Shown here piece after piece: positions 59,382 to 64,000 of a stretch of DNA of 64,000 nucleotides. The stretch is from positions 1 to 64,000 of the forward strand of contig CAYPWY010000005.1 in NCBI GenBank assembly GCA_964414835.1, read 5' to 3'. The notes beneath the pieces are model-generated. The model saw nothing but the letters and a program-made list of their open reading frames with translations, searched no databases and was not told the origin of the DNA. Position numbers and translations under genes: made by a program. Source of the stretch: Eshraghiella sp964414835 (GTDB lineage Bacteria > Bacillota > Clostridia > Lachnospirales > Lachnospiraceae). Each line of letters begins with the position of its first letter. Position 1 is the stretch's first letter.

Positions 59382-60251
59382 CTAATCGTTAACTATTCTT
59401 TCGCCATCGCCGAAATCCAATATATACGGAAAATGCGTCTTACGCTTTTCCACCGGCGGAAGCTCCATATAAGTGTCGCCGAAAAAATTGCGCAGCATTC
59501 CTTTCATATCCTTAGGGAAATTCAATTCAACATCCTCAAACTTCCACTTTCGGCATGGGAATGTGCGGTTCTTATACAAAATATTGGTGTTGGGGTCAGT
59601 ATCGCAAGGATACCCAAACCTTTTTGTCTTTGTATTATTGTACATAGTGCAGATTTTTTTGCATCTGTTGTAGAGTGCCCTCTTATCAATGCGGAGAAAA
59701 TCCATTGCATTGTGTACCATTCTGCATATAAGCTTAATTACTGCACCAAGAAGCCCCGTCTGAAAAATAATCGGTTCAGGTATACTTCTCAATATCAGAA
59801 GCTTGCTCCAAAACCACGCTCTCCATCTCTGAATAAAAAACAGAAAATCATTATCAGGATAATTGTCATACGCATATATGTCAAGAAAAATTCCCAAATC
59901 ACACTTAATATTCTTCAGGGGCTTTTCTATAAATTTAGTACCTTTTATGCAAAGTCTTGTAGTCATCAACGGGAAATTGTGATTATGCTCCGCATTAAGA
60001 ACATAATATTTATCACCCATCTGTTCCTCCACAAGCTTAATGAACTTCTCGTAGTCCTTGCGGGGAAGAGCCACGTCTATGTCATCATCCCACGGTATAA
60101 ACCCTCCATGGCGTATAGCTCCTATTCCTGTTCCTGCAACGGCAAAATATTTAAGCCCATTCTCATCACAGATTTTCATAAAGTCCTTAAGAATCCCTAT
60201 CTCCATGGACTGTATGCGCTTAAGCTCTTCATCATTATAAAACTTTGGCAT
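59382..60251 (-). CDS. LicD-family phosphotransferase
   Basis: 289 residues from the ATG at 60251 (GGAGGTTGGA site). LicD core: LKYFAVAGTGIGAIRHGGFIPWDDDIDVALPR, where DDDID holds the metal ligands, followed by LDIYAYDNYPDND. LicD enzymes are nucleotidyltransferase-fold proteins that move phosphocholine or related groups to surface glycans or teichoic acid. Transcribed with the lipid kinase downstream. Upstream DNA consists of about six degenerate 20-bp repeats. Confidence 0.9.
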   Translation of the reverse strand: MPKFYNDEELKRIQSMEIGILKDFMKICDENGLKYFAVAGTGIGAIRHGGFIPWDDDIDVALPRKDYEKFIKLVEEQMGDKYYVLNAEHNHNFPLMTTRLCIKGTKFIEKPLKNIKCDLGIFLDIYAYDNYPDNDFLFFIQRWRAWFWSKLLILRSIPEPIIFQTGLLGAVIKLICRMVHNAMDFLRIDKRALYNRCKKICTMYNNTKTKRFGYPCDTDPNTNILYKNRTFPCRKWKFEDVELNFPKDMKGMLRNFFGDTYMELPPVEKRKTHFPYILDFGDGERIVND

Positions 60252-60300
60252 TCCAACCTCCGAAATCACATACTTGTACTGATTAATACTTATATATTTA

Positions 60301-60418
60301 ACATCTGTATAACTACTTTTACGTCTGTATAATTACTTTGATATCTGTATAACCATTCTGACATATATATGATCATCAGCGCCGGTATAATTATTAAACG
60401 CCCGTATAGTTATTAAAG
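60301..60418. repeat. Array of about six degenerate 20-bp repeats upstream of licD
   Basis: Consecutive units start at 60301, 60321, 60341, 60361, 60381 and 60400. The first three are close copies of ACATCTGTATAACTACTTTT; the fourth is diverged; the last two (19 bp each) share GTATARTTATTAAA. Each unit except the diverged fourth contains a GTATA core (TATAC on the licD-coding strand), resembling a -10 box. No spacers, so not CRISPR. Confidence 0.75.
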
Positions 60419-60429
60419 ACCGCTAAAAA

Positions 60430-62028
60430 TTATCTGTCCCATTTATCACATAATGAATTAATCTGGTCTGCAAATTTGGCTAAATCCTTATTGGCACCGC
60501 CTTCATTATGTTTTATTACCGTCATAAGTCTTCTTCCTGCTGCCATAAGGCGCTCAAATACATCCGAAGCCTTTTTCGCAACTGCAGTTTTATGCTTACG
60601 CACATTATTGCCATCATGTATGCAGGAGCCATCCGCAAGATTATAACATGCCCCGCTGTAAGGAGCCACTGCATCAAAACCATGTTCTTCTCTCAGGCAC
60701 TGTGTAAAGCTGTCACACACATCGCTTTCGCCATGTACCACAAATACCGTAGAAGGCTTTTTCTCAAAGGCTTCAATCCACTTAATAAGCCCTGCCTTAT
60801 CTGCATGACCGCTTACGCCCTCAAGCTTGACTATATCAGCCTGAACATTGATGGTTTCCCCAAAAAGCTTAACCTCCGATGCGCCCTCCAGCAGCGACCT
60901 TCCCAAAGTGCCTATTGCCTGATAGCCTACAAACACAATCGTGCTTTCCCTTCGCCAAAGGTTGTGCTTAAGATGATGTCTTATTCTTCCCGCCTCACAC
61001 ATTCCCGAAGCTGATATGATTACCTTAGGTCTGTTATCAAAATTAATTGCCTTGGAATCATTGCTTGTGACTGACAGCATAAGCCCCTGAAACTGCAGCG
61101 GATTGATTCCCTGTGCCACAAGCTCCATAGCCTCCCGGTCAAAGCAGCATTCCTTGTTCTTATTAAAAATCTGTGTGGCTTCCACTGCAAGCGGACTGTC
61201 CACATAAACCTGAAATCCATCGTGATTCTTAACTAGATTTTCCTGCTTAATCCGTCTGAAATAATATAACATCTCCTGGGTTCTTCCCACCGCAAAAGAC
61301 GGTATAACCACATTGCCTCCACGGTCAAAGGTTCTCTGGGTAATCTGCGCAAGCTCCTTCACATAGTCAGTTTCGGCATTGTGAAACCTGTCTCCATATG
61401 TGGACTCCATCACCACATAATCCGCTTTGGTGATATACTCAGGGTCTTTGATAATAGGTCTGTGGATATTGCCTATATCACCCGAAAAGACTATTTTTTT
61501 ATTATAAGGGCCTTCCGTAATCCACATCTCAATGCTGGCAGAGCCCAAAAGATGCCCCGCATCGGAAAATCTTATGTCAATTCCCTCTGTAAGATTTATT
61601 TTATCCTTGTAACTGCATGCCGTAAAATGCTGTAAAACGCCTTCTGCGTCATTGATATTATATAGCGGAACATATTCATCCTTGCCGGCACGCTTAGCTT
61701 TACGGTTTTTCCATTCTGCCTCCGACATCTGTATATGAGCGGAATCCTTAAGCATTATCCGGCACAAATCCACAGTGGCCTCCGTGGCAAGAATCTGCCC
61801 TCTGAATCCTCTTGCGTACATAAGCGGCAAAAGCCCCGAATGGTCAATATGGGCATGTGTCAAAAGCACATAGTCTATATCAGGTATGTCTACCGGCAGC
61901 TCCTGATTTTCATATTCATCGCTTCCCTGCTCCATTCCGCAGTCGATGAGTATGTACTTGCCGCAGGCGTTAATGACGTGGCAGCTTCCCGTAACTTCAT
62001 GGTCTGCACCAATAAATGTAATTTCCAT
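60430..62028 (-). CDS. MBL-fold / beta-CASP RNase-like protein (CPSF73-like)
   Basis: 532 residues from the ATG at 62028 (ACGGAGGAG site). Metallo-beta-lactamase core with LIDCGMEQG, the zinc motif LLTHAHIDHSGLLP, GHLLGSAS, and FSGDIG; beta-CASP domain with SFAVGRTQEML, ISASGMCEAGRIRHHL (motif B) and a late HGESDVC; RNA-specificity domain (RMMBL) with VKLEGVSGHADKAGLI. A C-terminal Lys-rich extension of about 80 residues follows. Predicted zinc-dependent RNA nuclease; bacterial targets of this group are poorly known. Divergent from PAP2. Confidence 0.93.
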   Translation of the reverse strand: MEITFIGADHEVTGSCHVINACGKYILIDCGMEQGSDEYENQELPVDIPDIDYVLLTHAHIDHSGLLPLMYARGFRGQILATEATVDLCRIMLKDSAHIQMSEAEWKNRKAKRAGKDEYVPLYNINDAEGVLQHFTACSYKDKINLTEGIDIRFSDAGHLLGSASIEMWITEGPYNKKIVFSGDIGNIHRPIIKDPEYITKADYVVMESTYGDRFHNAETDYVKELAQITQRTFDRGGNVVIPSFAVGRTQEMLYYFRRIKQENLVKNHDGFQVYVDSPLAVEATQIFNKNKECCFDREAMELVAQGINPLQFQGLMLSVTSNDSKAINFDNRPKVIISASGMCEAGRIRHHLKHNLWRRESTIVFVGYQAIGTLGRSLLEGASEVKLFGETINVQADIVKLEGVSGHADKAGLIKWIEAFEKKPSTVFVVHGESDVCDSFTQCLREEHGFDAVAPYSGACYNLADGSCIHDGNNVRKHKTAVAKKASDVFERLMAAGRRLMTVIKHNEGGANKDLAKFADQINSLCDKWDR

Positions 62029-62058
62029 GTACTCCTCCGTACTTATTTTATTATTCAT

Positions 62059-62087
62059 ATTATAACAGAAAAATATGTAGACGTAAA
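62059..62087 (-). promoter_or_regulatory. Promoter for the beta-CASP gene
   Basis: Minus-strand TTTACG (62082-62087), 17 bp, TATAAT (62059-62064), about 30 nt before the start codon. Confidence 0.6.
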
Positions 62088-62137
62088 ATATTATTTAATG
62101 TAATATTGACATATAAAAACACGAAAGGAAAAATTAT

Positions 62138-63037
62138 ATGGATTTTCTTTATACACTTCAAGGCATCCGTAACCCCGTACTGGATGCGATAATGACTTTT
62201 TTTACTTACTTTGGGGACGAAATATTAGTCATAGGAATATTGTGCATCACTTACTGGTGCATCAACAAAAAGCTTGCATATAAAGTCTGCTTTACATATT
62301 TTGTATCGGGGCTTATGGTTCAGGGACTTAAGATAGCCTGCCGAATTGACAGACCATGGGTCAGGGATTCAAGGCTGACCTGCGTTGATTCAGCCAAAAG
62401 CGGTGCAACGGGATATTCCTTTCCAAGCGGCCACACCCAAGGCTCCACAGGGCTTTTTTCAACATTTGCTTTTCATTTCAAAAAAGTATGGGGATATATA
62501 GGCGGATTTGTAATTATTGCACTTGTCATGTTTTCAAGAATGTATCTGGGATGTCATACGCCTCAGGATGTATTTACGGCATTTGGCATTACAATAGTTG
62601 TATCAGTCATCATCAACTATGTGTTTGACCGTCTCCGCCCTGCAAATGCCACAAGAATTGCCGTATTTGCATTTATTGAGATTATATCAATAGCGCTGAT
62701 TGCTTTCAGCTATTATATTGTGTCAAGCGGCAAGTCCGACCCTGAACTGGCTATGGACTGCTTTAAAGCAGCCGGAGCAGGCATCGGTTTCGGAATAGGA
62801 TGGTTTATCGAGGACAAATTCATAGGTTTTGACCCTAAATCCATCAAAAGCATACCGGGTCAGATACTTAAATTTGTCATAGGCATTGCTGTGGCGCTTT
62901 TACTGAAGCAGGGTATAAAAATGCTTTTCGGCGATACAATTATTGTAAATATAGTCAGATACATTATAGTCGTCATATGGATAATTGCCGCATATCCGGC
63001 TATTGTCCGAAAAATAACCGGACGACAGAACGATTAG
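62138..63037 (+). CDS. PAP2-family phosphatase (membrane)
   Basis: 299 residues with about seven spans. All three PAP2 signature motifs are present: K-x6-RP as KIACRIDRPW, PSGH in YSFPSGHTQGS, and SR-x5-H as SRMYLGCHTPQD. Dephosphorylates lipid phosphates such as undecaprenyl diphosphate, phosphatidic acid or phosphatidylglycerophosphate on the outer face of the membrane. AAAGGAA site. Ends 5 nt from the convergent YigZ gene. Confidence 0.92.
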   Translation: MDFLYTLQGIRNPVLDAIMTFFTYFGDEILVIGILCITYWCINKKLAYKVCFTYFVSGLMVQGLKIACRIDRPWVRDSRLTCVDSAKSGATGYSFPSGHTQGSTGLFSTFAFHFKKVWGYIGGFVIIALVMFSRMYLGCHTPQDVFTAFGITIVVSVIINYVFDRLRPANATRIAVFAFIEIISIALIAFSYYIVSSGKSDPELAMDCFKAAGAGIGFGIGWFIEDKFIGFDPKSIKSIPGQILKFVIGIAVALLLKQGIKMLFGDTIIVNIVRYIIVVIWIIAAYPAIVRKITGRQND

Positions 63038-63042
63038 ACATA

Positions 63043-63678
63043 TCAAATACTGTAAGGCACTTCTACCGGCAGGTCGCATTCCTTGATTACCTGCGCCCTG
63101 CCTCCTGTGCTTTCTGTTATTTTATCCGTAAGCGCCAAGGCACATTCGGCTTTGACTACAAGTTTAATTTCCACTTTGTCGGTATATACCACCTGCTCTA
63201 TGTCCGCATCCAAAGCTGATGCAATATACCGTATTTTTCCTTCCCCTGTATAATCAGTGGTAATAATGTACCGCACTCCCGGACGAAGTATTACCAGCTC
63301 CGACTGCTCAATGCCGCCCTTGGCTGCATTGGTATATGCACGCACAAGCCCTCCTGTTCCCAGCAGCGTACCGCCAAAATATCTGGTGACTATTATTAAA
63401 CAGTTGTGCAGCCCAAGCTTGGTTATAACCTCCAAAACGGGTTTTCCTGCCGTTCCCGATGGTTCACCGTCATCACTGAACCGTGTGATTTCATTATTCT
63501 CTCCAATCACAAACGCATAGCAGTTGTGTCTGGCATCCCAGTATTTTTTGCGGGCAGCTTCAATATATCCGGCAGCCTCTTCCTCATCCGCCACACTGTA
63601 CACGCTTGCTATAAAACGGGATTTTTTCTCCTCATAAAAACCCTCGCCGCCTTTTTTAACCATTATATAATCAGACAT
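63043..63678 (-). CDS. YigZ/IMPACT-family protein
   Basis: 211 residues. N-terminal UPF0029 domain: EKKSRFIASVYSVADEEEA, RKKYWDARHNCYAFV, SDDGEPSGTAGKPVL and VTRYFGGTLLGTGGLVRAY, which are the family hallmarks; the C-terminal ferredoxin-like DUF1949 domain follows. Homologous to eukaryotic IMPACT, a translation regulator; bacterial role not defined, possibly ribosome or nucleic acid binding. AGAGGT site. Confidence 0.94.
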   Translation of the reverse strand: MSDYIMVKKGGEGFYEEKKSRFIASVYSVADEEEAAGYIEAARKKYWDARHNCYAFVIGENNEITRFSDDGEPSGTAGKPVLEVITKLGLHNCLIIVTRYFGGTLLGTGGLVRAYTNAAKGGIEQSELVILRPGVRYIITTDYTGEGKIRYIASALDADIEQVVYTDKVEIKLVVKAECALALTDKITESTGGRAQVIKECDLPVEVPYSI

Positions 63679-63853
63679 AATTACCTCTTTAGCTAAAATA
63701 TAAAACTATGCTATCATATTTCCGGAAAATTTCAAACTTTTTTGTGAATACTTATTAACAGAATGTTAAGAATTTGTTATATTTAGGTTTTTTTCTTTAT
63801 TTATTAACAATATTTTGATATACTAAAAAGGAAACTAAGATGGGAGGCAGTTT

Positions 63854-64000
63854 ATGAATTTCAGCAGTGACAGTATTAGAAAAAAGCAAAAAGAACTTTC
63901 TTCTCACAAAATCAAAATCGGAACCAAAACTTTAGTATATATATTTAAATTCATTGTAATCGTTTTTGTGTTCGGTGTTGTCACGGTGTGCAGTCTGGGC
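63854..64000 (+). CDS. Start of a membrane protein, probably class A penicillin-binding protein (cut by window edge)
   Basis: Only the first 49 residues are in the window: a basic cytoplasmic start (FSSDSIRKKQKELSSHKIK) and a membrane span (TLVYIFKFIVIVFVFGVVT). This matches the N-terminus of PBP1A-type transglycosylase/transpeptidases of Lachnospiraceae, but no catalytic motif is visible. GGGAGG site 6-7 nt upstream; a TATACT box lies near 63820. The identity needs the sequence to the right. Confidence 0.5.
   Translation, partial: MNFSSDSIRKKQKELSSHKIKIGTKTLVYIFKFIVIVFVFGVVTVCSLG

Noticed and set aside
59433..60332. A plus-strand open frame of about 299 codons opposite licD
   Set aside because: Antisense to the conserved LicD domain, odd composition, no ribosome binding site or recognisable motif.
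60301..60418. CRISPR array
   Set aside because: The 20-bp units are contiguous with no unique spacers, and no cas genes are nearby.

Overview
The window reads as chromosomal DNA from a low-to-moderate GC Gram-positive anaerobe of the Clostridia, most likely family Lachnospiraceae. Supporting signs are the pyruvate phosphate dikinase / glyS / recO / era neighbourhood, a T-box leader on an aspS-gatCAB operon, LL-diaminopimelate aminotransferase, an ANTAR regulator beside glnA, a VTC/DUF4956/carbohydrate-binding lipoprotein cluster, lipoprotein-anchored GH5 cellulase, AT-rich sigma-A promoters and strong GGAGG ribosome binding sites. A pectin- or cellulose-associated genus such as Lachnospira is possible, but the species cannot be fixed from sequence reading alone. 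I see no transposase, integrase, phage gene or CRISPR array. About 54 protein genes (two cut by the edges) and two tRNA genes are present, mostly on the minus strand.

Layout. 1-4.8 kb: 5' part of ppdK, a zinc-ribbon membrane protein, glyS, recO. 4.8-13.3 kb: era, an M16C peptidase, a catalytically empty CpsB-like protein, a HEAT/THUMP-like methyltransferase, a Na/Pi cotransporter with PhoU tail, a peptidoglycan amidase. 13.3-19.3 kb: nucleotide synthesis (guaB, a small membrane protein, purB, purF, purC). 19.5 kb: a PilZ protein on the plus strand. 20-25.3 kb: T-box-aspS-gatC-gatA-gatB, the tRNA-dependent Asn (and probably Gln) pathway. 25.4-30.7 kb: a two-component system divergent from VTC / DUF4956 / carbohydrate-binding lipoprotein. 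30.7-35.6 kb: polysaccharide deacetylase, then glnA-ANTAR-dapF-dapL. 35.7-44.1 kb: CapA-like lipoprotein, CLC transporter, a Gly/Pro-rich membrane protein, an EAL phosphodiesterase, TraX, a PHP phosphoesterase, DegV and a cytidylate-kinase-like protein. 44.2-48.5 kb: two identical tRNA-Gly(GCC) genes bracket a secreted GH5 cellulase and a sugar-sensor/GGDEF protein. 48.6-55.1 kb: GNAT and gltD-gltB. 55.5-64 kb: DUF3810, AraC regulator divergent from a cytoplasmic GH5, lipid kinase, LicD, beta-CASP RNase-like protein, PAP2, YigZ and the start of a probable class A penicillin-binding protein.

How it fits together. Nitrogen assimilation is represented by GS, GOGAT and an ANTAR regulator. GatCAB with an AspRS carrying the His of non-discriminating enzymes, under a T-box whose specifier reads GAAC, forms an amide-aminoacyl-tRNA module. 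Three c-di-GMP proteins (GGDEF, EAL, PilZ) coexist with beta-glucan-degrading enzymes, suggesting surface or substrate sensing. The less ordinary signals are the T-box specifier, the pseudo-phosphatase, two hairpin-terminators placed between promoter and ribosome binding site, and several 15-20 bp repeats in promoter regions. Start codons were chosen by ribosome binding site spacing and family alignment; several differ from the longest possible frame.
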